A stretch of 64,000 nucleotides of DNA. Origin: Plectrocnemia conspersa. Lineage: Eukaryota > Arthropoda > Insecta > Trichoptera > Polycentropodidae. How positions within the stretch are numbered: position 1 is the first letter of the stretch; every line of letters starts with the position of its first letter. The stretch covers positions 992,001 to 1,056,000 of the forward strand of contig VTFK01000074.1 in NCBI GenBank assembly GCA_009617715.1, read 5' to 3'. This document shows positions 24,322-34,625 of this stretch, piece by piece. The translations under genes and the position numbers were made by a program. The notes under the pieces were generated by a model. That model had not been told where the DNA came from. It saw nothing but the letters and a program-made list of their open reading frames with translations, and ran no database searches.

Positions 24322-25500
24322 CGCACAATGGAAGGATGTGACAGCAAGTGAACTGAAAAAGTGGTTTATTTACTTATTTTAATAATAAAGTTCATAAGCT
24401 TAACAAATTCCATAATCGAGACGATGATATTTTGAAAAAATATGTCAAGAAATAGATTTAGACAAATTTTAAGTTTTTTTGCGTTTGGTTAAAAATGCAA
24501 CAATTTCAAATAGTACAGATCTGTCACGTTGAAACCAATTATTGATTACTTTTTAGGCAAAACAATAATGTTTACAAGTCTAGCAAAACCTTTCCTTGGA
24601 CGAGGGAGTGTTTCTATGGTTAGGTAGACTTATATTCGAATATTCAGTCCTCAACCAAATATGGAATGCTGAATAGAATGGTTTGCAATGAATCGGATAC
24701 CAGTTATATTTGTAATTTAAAATTATACAACGGAAACGCAGGAAGATTAATTAGTAAACACGGCGATGAAAGTACTATACCCATATTTGGATAAATGGCA
24801 TTGCTGACAATTTTTAAAATAATGTTTAACTCGCAAAATATTTATTTTTATGAAAAACAAAACAAGTCTGTTAGAATCTCAAAAATATAAAATTAAGACC
24901 CCCCTACAGATAAAACATGGCAGAAAATGTAAAACGTTTATTCAAATTTGAAAGACAACTAAGAAAAGAGATTACAGGATGATATCTACTTTTTATAACA
25001 GCCAGGAAAAAAACAGAACGACCGGCCTTATAATATATAAGACTATACTAAATATATAAGTTGTTGATCGCGTCGTCGATAGTTACATAATATTTCGTAA
25101 TACAATGAAATAAACAAAAGAAGTTGTTTTTTTATTTATTTTAATGCGCATTGTTTTATTCGTTCAGTGTTTATCAAAATTTGAACCGTAACGGTAGAAT
25201 AAAATTCAAAGATTTTCTTTTGATTAAGGCTAAAGTTTGGATGCAGAATACAGTGAAATCTATCGATTCTGAAGACATTTTACTATTTGCTATCACATTT
25301 TGCCGTGCCAGTACATCTATCCACCAGTAAGGCTTTCGGATAAGCAGAAAAACCATTAGCCAATAAAAATAAAAAGTGTGTGAAATATGTGAGAAGAAAA
25401 TATCGTGATTGTTCTGCACGTGGAATGAGAAAAGATTCAGTATACACGTGCAGAAGTTGTGAAATTCATCTTGTGAATAGTGCAAATAAAAATGTGAATA
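24322..25500 (+). pseudogene. degenerate piggyBac-family transposase
   Basis: The DDE_Tnp_1_7 domain is recognisable in broken pieces. AQWKDVTASELKKWF lies at 24323-24367. MSRNRFRQILSFFAF (about 24442) matches the family's 'msrdRF..il..lhF'. VYKSSKTFPWTRE and KYGMLNRMVC (about 24572-24690) match 'ls.DEsmi.fkGR....yk..KP.K.G.k...l.d'. Later comes a hydrophobic block YLF..ALFYSF (about 25130-25165). The cysteine-rich C-terminus RDCSARGMRKDSVYTCRSC (about 25406-25462) fits the piggyBac RING-like 'CrvC...g.rk.T.y.C..C'. There are many stops and frameshifts. No TTAA-flanked ends were identified, so the element borders are unknown. Confidence 0.75.
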
Positions 25501-26035
25501 GTGTAAATAATAAAAATAAATATAAATAGTGATATATTGTGGGTTATAAGTGAAATGGTGAAAATAAATGTGTTTGTGACAGTTGTAAGCAGAAAAAGGA
25601 CGCCGAAATATTTGGTGAGTGCAAATTATATTATATTATAAAAGGATATTTTGCATAAATCGTTTATACAAAAATTTATAGAACGGTTAAGACATACATA
25701 TTATTAAATTATAAATAACTGGTTTATATCCATTGCCACCAGTTTCAATATACACAAAATATTTGGAATGAAAAATACGTATTTATCCGTTTATGATTTT
25801 ATTCCTCAGAGATTCTTTTAAGTGCAGTAATATTTTATTATGAACTTAAGCGGCCATAATTTATTCGAATTGTAGTTTTTCTAACTGGATTTTTAATCTG
25901 TGAATCATTACGGTTTTCCAAATGGGTTTCAAAATACACCCACCCGGTAAAAATGTTTGCAAGTTGATGGATAATAGTTTTTGGATGTTCTTTGATTACT
26001 GTGTTATCTAATTTATTTAGTACATATACTGCAAC
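25501..26035. other. non-coding DNA, no gene seen
   Basis: A/T-rich stretch between the piggyBac remnant and the next element. It contains repetitive 'gtgaatagtgtaaata'-like text immediately after the cysteine-rich codons. No further signal. Confidence 0.5.
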
Positions 26036-26264
26036 CAGGGCTTTTTTTAAAAAAAAACAAAAGGTGTCAAAACTAACTTCTTGTCAAGTGTCAAGCATTT
26101 TACTAAAAAAAATTATATTAAAATATCATTTAAATGAAATTTAAAGCAGCTTTTTCTATGCCACCTATGCCACGAAGCGCATACAAAATTAAACAAAATG
26201 TATATGAGAGATTTATTTATTTCTAAATTTATTGATATGAGAGTATTGTTAAAAGTATATTCAA

Positions 26265-26494
26265 ACCGAATTTTGATCAATAGGAGGGCGCAAAAACAAT
26301 TATTACTTCTCAGAAGTCAAAAATTCACGTCAAAAGCAATAAAATCGTGTCGGCGCTGTCGCAGTGGGGACGCTCGGTAACGAGCGTTCCCACTGCGACG
26401 GCGTCGGCACGATTTTATTGCTTTTGACGTGGATTTTTGACTTCTGAGAAGTGATAATTGTTTTTTGCGCTCTCTTATTGGTCAAAATTCGGTT
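26265..26494. mobile_element. foldback MITE, best copy (about 115-bp arms)
   Basis: Two long inverse arms meet at 'ctcggtaacgag' (about 26373-26384). The left arm reads accgaattttgatcaatagg, gcgcaaaaacaattatt, cttctcagaagtc, aaaaattcacgtcaaaagc, aataaaatcgtgtcgg, gtcgcagtggggacgctcg. The right arm is the inverse of these with a few substitutions and ends 'ggtcaaaattcggt'. The whole can fold into a near-complete hairpin. Non-coding; multi-copy in this window (5636, 5796, 18126, 18630, 26495-27060). Confidence 0.8.
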
Positions 26495-27060
26495 TATATG
26501 TTCCTCATTAAATTTGTAATATTATTATAAAAGTTGTAGTGTGAACGATAGATTACAGAGCGTTCCCACTGCGACAACGTCGGCATGATTTTTTTGCTTT
26601 TGACGTGGATTTTTGACTTCTGAGAAGGGATAATGGTTTTTTTGCGCTCTCTTATTGGTCAAAATTCGGTTTATATCTTCCTCATTAAATTTGTAATATT
26701 GTTATAAAAATTGTTATGTGAACGCTTGATTACAGAGCGTTCCTACTGCGACGGCGTCAGCATGATTTTATAGACAAATTTAATGAGGAACATATAAACC
26801 GAATTTTTTTTTACTTCTAAGAACTGATAATTGTTTTTTGCGCTCTCCTATTGGTCAAAATTCAGTTTATATGTACCTTATTGAATTTGTAATATTATTA
26901 TAAAAGTTGTAGTGTAAACGCTAGATTACAGAGCGTTTCCACTGCGACGGCGTCAGCACGATTTTATTGCTTTTGACGTGGATTTTTGACTTCTGAGAAA
27001 AATAAATTGTTTTTTGCGCTGTCTTTTTGACAAAATTTCGGTTTAGATGTGCCTAATTTG
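26391..27060 (+). repeat. tandem array of half-MITE units, about 176-bp period
   Basis: The right arm of the foldback MITE, plus a spacer ('ttcctcattaaatttgtaatattattataaaagttgta...aacg'), is reiterated head to tail. The anchor 'cactgcga' (or tactgcga) falls at 26391, 26567, 26743 and 26940, spacings of 176, 176 and 197. The third unit has an internal rearrangement near 26770-26820, where a piece in inverse orientation (taatgaggaacatataaaccgaa) is spliced in. This is satellite-like growth seeded from a MITE. Confidence 0.75.
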
Positions 27061-27930
27061 AATTTAGACTCATTCATTTGAACGATTTTATTAATTTTAA
27101 CGTGGATTCTAAACAGGAACGCCCCCTTTAATTTACCTAGAAAAATGCATGTCATTTATCAAATTACTATAAATACGAATAAAATTGTATTAGTAAAAAA
27201 ACGACTACTGATTAACCATCTTTTGCCTCCTACCCTGAAAAAAGTTAAAAAAACGTACCTGCATTTGCTACTTTGAACACGCATGATTATTGAAAGCTGT
27301 CTGACTTACAGTGCTGCCAACATAGGAAGCTCAAATTGGTTTACTTTGTATAATAATTAATTTACCTCTCAAAAATTATATTTAACTAGTATAATTAGGT
27401 TTAACGCAAGCAATAAAAAACGAAAGGGTGAAGTATGAACGAACAATAATTATATTTATAGTATTCTCATGGAAAGCTAAAAAATCGTCACGATGTTGAC
27501 TAGGTGTTGCTTATCAAATAGGTACTATATCCATGTAGTAAATTTCTATATTCAAAATAAATTTAAAAAACGGTTTAGATGTTTTTTATTTGATTTTTAT
27601 TCATCATAATATTGTAAAAAAATTGAAGCTTCTTATCCTTCCATATTTTGCATCCATACTTTACATAGTTTCTTATAATACCAATATTTTCATATTTTCT
27701 GTCGTCGTTTCTGTTAAGAGAAGTAACCGAAATTTGCTTTCATTTTTAAAGTTGAGGTTAAGCTTTTACATTAAAGTATAAGCAAAATAAAAATAATAAC
27801 GTCATATTTACGTAAAAATAAAGAAATAAAATGTTACGCAGATTGTCAATCACTATTTAAAATTAAAAAAAAAACGTAAAAAAGATGCCGGAACGCCGTT
27901 CCACTGCGTTACATGACAAAAAAAGCCCTG

Positions 27931-28730
27931 ATTGAAATGATTTTACTTTTTAATTTTGCAATAACATATAGAATTTCAGAATGAAAAACTTTCTTAATTA
28001 ATGTACTATCACTATTGTGATTTTATGATTTGTTTTGATTGGATTGGTTTTATGATAACCTAGCTTGCTCCAAAAATTTATTTCTATTCAAAAGTGTAAC
28101 ACAATATATTATTTTTTAATGAAATAAATAATTATGGTTCATACATTTCATATAAAAAATTCACGTGCCCCAAAAAGGTGACGTCTCATTGCATTGCGTC
28201 GCAATTGAATAAGACAACTCTTTTTACAAAAAGTTGAAGTAAAATATAATTTATTTCTTATTTGATAGAACGTAGAAATAGTATATTATTATCTCTGATT
28301 ATCATATAGAGGCAAACTTAATAGTATCTCAGTATTTATTTAATAAAATAAAACGCATGACGCAGGCCTCATGTCAGAATTCACGGCCACTTGAGACTCG
28401 TATACGAGTCCTCGGGCGTTAAGCTGTTTTGCATACTAAAAGTTTGCTTTTCTGCTATCTAAATAATATTTGAAACTGCGAGTAGCATAGTAAAAAATAC
28501 CTTAATCAATAACAGCACCTTACTGTAAATGTCGAAAATATAAATAAATTATAAAATATGTATCAGTATTAAGTTGTTTCTATATAATATACGTAAAAAT
28601 AATGAAAGTAATCCCTGGAAACAGACGACCCCTCAATCCGAAGCACTAGAACGGACATCCCTATTGTTGTTATACCCTTTGAAATATATAACACAACGGC
28701 AATTTGAGCTAAGGGTGTGACGACAGAAAA
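27931..28730. other. non-coding DNA, no gene seen
   Basis: A/T-rich. A short perfect palindrome ACTCGTATACGAGT lies near 28395-28409. No other feature supported. Confidence 0.5.
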
Positions 28731-29580
28731 AATCTCATTTCGTTCGATACGCCACGGAGGATAAAGTGGCTCGATTGAAATATCCTTCTATTTTGCAATT
28801 TCGAAACCTCGAAGCCGAAATCCGCGCCGCCAGGGACTTTATACACAAGCGGCGAAATTGATGTGTTAGTAAAGCGAGCGTATTAAAATATTCGACACGT
28901 TTTCTCGTTAATGGTCTCGATTTTTTCTTAAATTGAGTTTCAAGCTCTTTGCTCGTAGGAGTTTTCAACGTCGTTCGGCGCCGAGAAGCTCGCGAGTGCT
29001 TTACTCTTAATTTCTCTAACGTGCAATGTCTATTATTAAAATTTAAAAGTAAAGGGATATAATAAAATACTATAGGGATGGTCATTTTAATATTTATCTT
29101 TGCAAATTGGCATCGGTCAAAGTATTCAAGATTGTTTTAGGCCCTACATATATTTAGCAATAAATTATACAAGATTACCTTTGTATATACTTTTGAAGAA
29201 AATTTACATAAAATAAAACCTTGTATGCTTACCCTTATAGTTAGCATGCGAAACATCTGCTCATTACAATATTTGCTGTACGTGTGAACGACCAATGTGC
29301 CGGAAATCTCGGGGCGCTCTTTTAATTAAGGCATAACCTTTAATCTAGGCAAAGGTTAACGAAATAAACGGAAGAAACGTACACAAAAAAAAGATGTTTC
29401 TTTTGCGCTTGCATTTCGGCAAATTGTTTATTTTAGCATTGGCTCCGCAGAATCCACAAAGTCTTTGAACTAAACTTATGTTTATGTACGTTTGTGTGTG
29501 AATAATTTCGTTGCACGTTGAAACGCTCCAGGCGCTTGGCTTGACTTTTCATCTGTTAATTAATTCCTTTCGGTTTGATG
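28731..29580. other. TE-free, higher-GC island, possible regulatory DNA
   Basis: The parts 28735-29030 and 29280-29580 have low homopolymer content and many plausible factor sites, for example GGCAAAGGTTAA (nuclear-receptor-like) near 29350. A 116-codon minus-strand frame (28735-29085) is the longest unrecognised frame in the window. It is rich in Arg, Lys and Ser with no domain, and I do not treat it as a gene. Confidence 0.3.
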
Positions 29581-29689
29581 AGCCTTATATTTTTAACCCT
29601 TTGCGCTATATATTTATTAATGTACATTGAAATCGTTTTATTAAAGATTATTGCCGATGGTGTGCAGAGATCGGTTGACAAATTAAAAT

Positions 29690-29885
29690 GTGAAGTGATG
29701 GGTTATTAGTACAAAATGCTGGACCTCGGTTGCTCGGATGATTTAACTCGGTTATTTGAGCGATCGTAGACAGCTTGTAACCTATGGGGGTCGATTACAA
29801 AAATAGTATTTTAACCCTTCAAGGGTTCGTCAAGTGTCCACCTGGGCCCTTTGCTCTTCATGTTATTTATTAATAGCATAGATAC
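29690..29885 (+). pseudogene. non-LTR retrotransposon reverse transcriptase fragment
   Basis: The translation of about 29826-29885 reads GSSSVHLGPLLFMLFINSID, matching the RT block 'GvpQGShLGPlLFliyINDi'. Upstream, 'gatttaactcggttatttgagcgatcgtagacag' (29738-29772) is shared with the fragment at 17890-18125. It covers a partly overlapping, more C-terminal portion of the same retrotransposon family. Frameshifted and truncated. Confidence 0.75.
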
Positions 29886-30160
29886 GGTAGCTATGAATTT
29901 AACTATTCTCTTTTTTTCTGTATACACATGTTTTGAAATTGTATGAATGTAATTGATTTGTTGTGGAATTTTTCTGTCTACGACTGCATTTTAGTGTCGG
30001 AAAGTGCTATACTGTATCATTTACTCGATCTCGTTAGTAATCAGATTATTCTTACAGAGTATTTGAACAAATTATTTCATCGCAAAGTGTTACGTTGATA
30101 TGTTTTACAGATCCTTTTGCCTAGGTTCAGAAATATTTTCGTCGATGAATTGGAAATGAC

Positions 30161-30168
30161 GTTTGAGC
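30161..30168 (+). repeat. outer hAT target-site duplication, left (GTTTGAGC)
   Basis: GTTTGAGC immediately precedes the CAGGGGCGTA end of the outer hAT element. The identical 8 bases follow its right end at 34618-34625. Eight-base duplications are diagnostic of hAT insertion. Confidence 0.95.
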
Positions 30169-31158
30169 CAGGGGCGTATATTCAGGGTGTGCTAGGTGTG
30201 CGGCGCACACCCACAGAACCATCTAAAATATAAATTTAGAAATTTAGAAAATTTAGGGCATAAAGCGACATCATTTTGCATACAGTAGTATGCAAAATTA
30301 TAAAATTTTAATATGCAGTGTATAGTATGCATTGGTATTTGTCAGTCGCTCTAAAAGTTTCCGCGCGACCGACACGCTATGTATTACTCATGTGGCGCGC
30401 CGACCTTGAGTGCGGCGGCCGACTAAAGTAAATTGTTCGAGATTTAACGGCTGAAGTCGATCTGTCGGCTGGCAGCGCTCAGTAGTAAAATTGGTCTCGA
30501 ATTTGGTGCACGTACTTCAAAAACTCTTGCGTCCGTCGCTGCTTTTTTTTTATTACATTATATCACAATAACAGGTCACTCATTTTTTTATATTTTGGCG
30601 TAAAATAGTTTATTATCTTATTTACATATGATCAATACTTAATTTTTTATTCTAGATTATATTTTTTTATTTATCCCAATAATGATGAAGAATACTGTTG
30701 AAGATATTTTGAATAATCCATTTTCAAAAAGAAGTTATGAAATTAAATTGAAGATCATCAAAATTGGCAAACCACGTCCACCTCTTCCCAATTTATTTAT
30801 GAAGCATAAAGACAATAAATGTGAATATACAAGACATTTTTCATTTTCGTCATATGAACGAACTGAGTGGTTAACAGGCTGCGAACTTCGATCTAGATTG
30901 TTCTGTTGGCCATGTATATTGTTTTCCAAAGAAAGAAGCGTGAAAGTGGATTTGCTGACCTTAGTCATCTGATAACGGCACTGAAAAAACACAAAAGAGC
31001 GCAGTCACACGTTCAATCATTTTTTTCTCTCAAAATGTTTGGAAAACAACGAATTGAAGTAATGATTGACGCTCAACGTAAAGCTAATATAAGTCAACAT
31101 AATGAACAAGTTAATAAAAATAGAGAAATATTAAAACGAATGATTGACGCAGTAGTAT

Positions 31159-31166
31159 ATCTAGGA
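31159..31166 (+). repeat. inner hAT target-site duplication, left (ATCTAGGA)
   Basis: ATCTAGGA lies inside the outer transposase frame (codons for Y-L-G) directly before CAGGGGTCGG. It is repeated exactly at 32780-32787. Confidence 0.95.
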
Positions 31167-32779
31167 CAGGGGTCGGCAAAGTGCGGCTCCGGAGCCGCAT
31201 GCGGCTCTTTGGCTCCTTGAGTGCGGCTCTGGCACAAATATCCACGGGCCAGGGCGCTAATTCTGGTCGAGTGTCCTTTCCATGTAACGTTGAATGTGTG
31301 CGTGAGCGTTGACGTAGTACCTGTTTCGTCCGGTAGGGGCGCAACGCAGCGTAGTAGCATGACAGCTGTCAATCTGCGTATTTAGCGGTTACAGACGGGG
31401 CCAAAAGTATGACCGGCGTCAGAAAAGGGTCTGTTGCCATTTTGAAAGAAAAAATGAATCACGAGATATTGGTTTATCATTGCATTATTCACCAAGAAGC
31501 GCTTTTTTGCACAGACATTACCGGAAGAAATTAGTAAAGTTATGGGATTAGTGATCACGATTATCAACTCCATTGTAGCTAAAGCTCTTAATCATCGTCA
31601 ATTCAAAGAGTTTTTAGTTGAAATGGAGAGTGAGTATGCTGATCATTCGCTTCATAACAAGGTTCAATGGTTATCAAGAGGGTACGCTTTAAAACGTTTC
31701 GCATCCCTATTGCCAGAAATTGAAGCATTTCTCCCTGAGAAGGGTGTTCACTATCCAGAATTTACAGACAATCAGTGGATCCAAACCTTTCATTTCATGG
31801 TAAACGTTATGTCTCATTTAAATCAGCTTAACCGTAAACTACAAGGGAAAGGAAACACAATTTTTTCGATGTTAGAAAAAGTCATTTCATTCGAAAACAA
31901 ATTATCCCTTTTAACTTAAGATTTTGAAAGACCAACCTTGTTTCACTTTCCGAGCCTGCTGAAGCATCGCCAGGAAAATAATTTCTCTATTGACAAACAC
32001 CGTATCAAAACAATAATTTTTAATATGAGGGAAGCATTTCTCAGCAGGTTTCATTCGTCAAAAATCCACTTAATGCTACAATAACTGAGTTGAAATTTTA
32101 TCCTGTTGGCATTGACATTGGTAACTTTGAAATACAATTGCAGGATTTAAAAAACAAGGAAATATGGAGCTCCAAATTTCAACGTTTCTGTATTGATTTG
32201 GAAATATGGAGAAGAACGAATGTGATCTTAGTTCACAACATAAGTGGTCTGCTTTGAAAGACCTGGAGAATGAAGACATGATCATTTTCAACGTCTGGAA
32301 TAGTATTCCTGACTCTTACGATCAGCTGAAAAACTTGCGATTGCTGTTCTCTCCATTTTTGGTTCTAAATATACATGGGAATAATCCTTTTCAAGCATGA
32401 ACTTTATCAAGAGTAAACTGAGAAGTCGTCTTATTGACAAGAACTTGGAATCATGCCTAAAATTAAGAACAACAACATATAAACCTAACTTACTGAAACT
32501 TTCCAAGGAGATGCAAGGACATTGTTCGCATTAAGTGTTTGTCAGTCATTGTCATGGTTTAAATTTATGGATACCTTACTTTCATATCATATTTTATCAA
32601 CGAATAAATCTTTATTAAGTGTGAAATCAAGTTTTATTCAGTGTACCCGTAATTTAATGAAGGTCTAAAATTATATTAAAGGTTTACTAAATTAAAAAAC
32701 AGATTTGGCTCTCAGAACTATTTTGAATCGTTGTAATGTACATTTTTGGCTCTTCGGCCAATAAGTTTGCCGACCACTG
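31167..32779 (+). mobile_element. inner hAT element (GTF2IRD2/Charlie-like), 1613 bp
   Basis: Ends are CAGGGGTCGGCAAAG (left) and TTTGCCGACCACTG (right), a 14-15 bp imperfect TIR pair. Perfect 8-bp target duplications ATCTAGGA flank it. The left subterminal region is a self-complementary GC-rich block (gcggctccggagccgcatgcggctc), and the right has 'ttggctcttcggccaa'. It carries a broken transposase in the same orientation as the host element and is shorter than a full autonomous hAT, so it is internally deleted as well. Confidence 0.92.
31391..32535 (+). pseudogene. GTF2IRD2/ZBED5-like hAT transposase remnant
   Basis: TDGAKSMTGVRKG (31391) matches the 'TDGApaMvG..sGl' catalytic-region motif. 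Then come VYHCIIHQEAL (about 31469) and, after a frameshift, LPEEISKVMGLVITIINSIV and NKVQWLSRGYALKRF, the 'vrWLSRGkvL.R' block typical of this group, open to a stop at 31917-31919. Further on there are broken pieces, then IFGSKYTWE and SFSSMNFIKSKLRSRLIDKNL (about 32355-32450), the C-terminal hAT dimerisation motif with an internal stop. The N-terminal zinc-finger portion is missing. Confidence 0.85.
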
Positions 32780-32787
32780 ATCTAGGA
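32780..32787 (+). repeat. inner hAT target-site duplication, right (ATCTAGGA)
   Basis: Exact copy of 31159-31166, directly after the CACTG end of the inner hAT. Confidence 0.95.
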
Positions 32788-34617
32788 AAACGATGAGTCC
32801 TGTAATTCACTAAACAAAGGAAATTACCTTGAATTTTTAAATGCACTTCGAGAATACGATTCTGTTTTGGATACTCATTTAAATACTGCAACGGTGTTTC
32901 GTGGTACTTCCCCATCCATACAGAATGACATAATTGAAGCAATTGGTGATGTTATTAAAGATCATATTAAGGAAGAAGTAAATTCAGCAAATTTTGTCGC
33001 TATTATTCTTGACGAAACTTCAGATATAATGACGAACTCACAGCTCTCAATAGTTTTGCGTTTTGTTTATGAAGGTAAAGTTTACGAGCGGTTTATTGGC
33101 TTTACAGACGTTAGCTCTGATAAAACAGCCGATGGCTTATTTTGCCACGTTGTAAGTATAATTGAAGAATTTCAAATTCAAGAAAAATTGGTTGGATAGA
33201 CTTATGATGGGGCGAGTGTAATGAGTGGGCATATTAATGGTTTGCAAGCCAAAGTACTCGAAGTTTATCCATTGGCCATTTTTACACACTGCTATGCTCA
33301 TATGTTGAATTTAACATTACAACAAGGTCTTTCCAATATAAAAGTGTGCAAATCATTCTTTCAAATTTTAAATGGATTGTCTGCATTCTTTTTTCGAAAT
33401 CTTCAAACGAATAAATGCTTTACAAGAGTTTGTAGTAGAAGACTTCCTTCTGTTACACCTACAAGATGGAATTACATCACGGTTAAGTAACACAGTGCAA
33501 AATACAGAAATGAATTTACGGACTTTTTTTCGAAACGTCGTGAAAAATTGTGAACTATGGGACCCCGACACTGTAATAAAAGCACGAGGTTTTCTTAGCT
33601 TTTTTTGGAAGATTTTTTGAAACAAGAAAACTTCTCCACATATTTTCAAACCTTTTGGAAAAACTGATGTGTTATACAACATTTTACAATCAAATCTTTT
33701 TGACATATTATATTTCTGTAAGAAAGTTACCGAAATTTTGCAACAACTCAGACATGAACAGGAAAATAATTATGAAACATTATGGGATTCTTATGTAACG
33801 GAAGAAAATTATCCAAGACTGAGTAATGATTTGCTTGTTGAAGAAAAGCACGCGATTAGCCAACTATTTAATACAATAGTTGCTAATATATGTAAGCAAA
33901 TTGAATACCGTTTTTCTTCAATGTCCAAATTGGAATATTTTCACCTTCTGGAGAAAGAAAAATATGAGCAATATAAAGGAAAATTTCCAAATGAATTACT
34001 TACCAAACTGCAACAATTCTATGGAACATTATTTGATTATATAAGTTTAAAAAATGAGCTTGTTGTTCTTTATCATTTGCCTGAATTTGCAGAGAAATCT
34101 GTTCATGAGCTTGTACAATTTATGAACACAAATAATCTTGAGTCAGGTTTTCAGGAAATAGATAAATTAGGCAAACTAATATTAACTCTTCCAAGCAGTA
34201 CTGCTTCAGCAGAACGTTCATTTTCTGCTCTGAAACGAATTAATAATTGTTATCGAAGTACCCAAGGCCCAGAAAGGCTATGTGGCCTTAGCTTGATTTC
34301 AATAGAAAAGGGATCCCTTATGGACATTAAAAAAGAAGAGCACTTTTTATGACAGCGTGATAGAAAAATTTATGATTAAAGAAAGAAGATTAGATTTTAT
34401 GTATAAATAATTATAATTTTATGTTTATTGGAAATTTGATATTTTTATATAATAATATTTTAGATTAGGTTTGATGTTTATTTATTTATTTATATAAAAA
34501 AAAAGCTGTAAAGGCAGTTTAGGCATGCCAAAACCTCGGCTAATAAAAATGAAAAAATGTACGTTTTTTTTTATTTTTTATAGCACACCCAATATTAACA
34601 CCCACCGTACGCCACTG

Positions 34618-34625
34618 GTTTGAGC
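34618..34625 (+). repeat. outer hAT target-site duplication, right (GTTTGAGC)
   Basis: Exact copy of 30161-30168, directly after TACGCCACTG. Confidence 0.95.

Larger units (their letters stand above)
26036..27930. mobile_element. candidate non-autonomous hAT frame (CAGGGCTTTTTTT ends)
   Basis: The left end CAGGGCTTTTTTT at 26036-26048 is inverse to AAAAAAAGCCCTG at 27918-27930. CAG...CTG ends are typical of hAT. The 8-bp flanks are actgcaac (left) and attgaaat (right), 5 of 8 identical with C/T-type differences. That is compatible with an old target duplication but is not proof. Just inside the right end is 'ccggaacgccgttccactgcg'. The interior holds the foldback element and tandem array and no transposase. 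The termini are short, so coincidence is possible. Confidence 0.4.
30682..34352 (+). pseudogene. hAT transposase of the ZMYM1/DUF4371 type, broken
   Basis: Recognisable in order: an N-terminal TTF-type zinc-finger region (R-x-F-x-x-x-W, then LRSRLFCWPCILFSKERS) at 30682-30940; SGFADLSHLITALKKHKRAQSH after a frameshift near 30945; the insertion of another hAT at 31167; DUF4371-like FVAIILDETSDIMTNSQLSI (about 32990) with the catalytic-type D; then YDGASVMSG (about 33203) and CYAHMLNLTL (about 33291); and a long C-terminal frame (33669-34352) ending in the hAT dimerisation motif LPSSTASAERSFSALKRI. Inactivating changes: the frameshift near 30945; loss of the residues usually found between YLGK and DESC beside the insertion; a TAG (33197-33199) where family members have Gln (CAG to TAG); repeated frame changes between 33380 and 33490; and a stop near 33620. 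The dimerisation part is still fully open. Confidence 0.9.
30169..34617 (+). mobile_element. outer hAT element (DUF4371/ZMYM-like), 4449 bp with insert
   Basis: Ends are CAGGGGCGTA (30169) and TACGCCACTG (to 34617), imperfect TIRs with subterminal GGGTGTGCTA on the left and an inverse TAGCACACCC on the right. Perfect 8-bp target duplications GTTTGAGC flank it. The element carries a degenerate plus-strand transposase (30682-34352) and is interrupted by a second hAT at 31167-32779. Without that insert and its duplicated 8 bp it would be about 2.83 kb. GC-richer sequence at 30340-30540 forms its 5' leader. Confidence 0.92.

Noticed and set aside
26391..27060. A CRISPR array
   Set aside because: Units are about 176 bp, diverged, derived from a foldback MITE arm, and the genome is eukaryotic.
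28190..28205. Short palindrome-like 'tgcattgcgtcgcaattg'
   Set aside because: Too short and imperfect to stand out from chance.
31094..31372. Minus-strand frames of 77-92 codons in the hAT region
   Set aside because: They are shadows of the inner hAT's GC-rich terminus on the opposite strand.
30169..34617. A domesticated, functional ZMYM-type host gene
   Set aside because: Intact hAT ends with target duplications, frameshifts, a nonsense codon and a nested insertion show a dead transposon, not a host gene.
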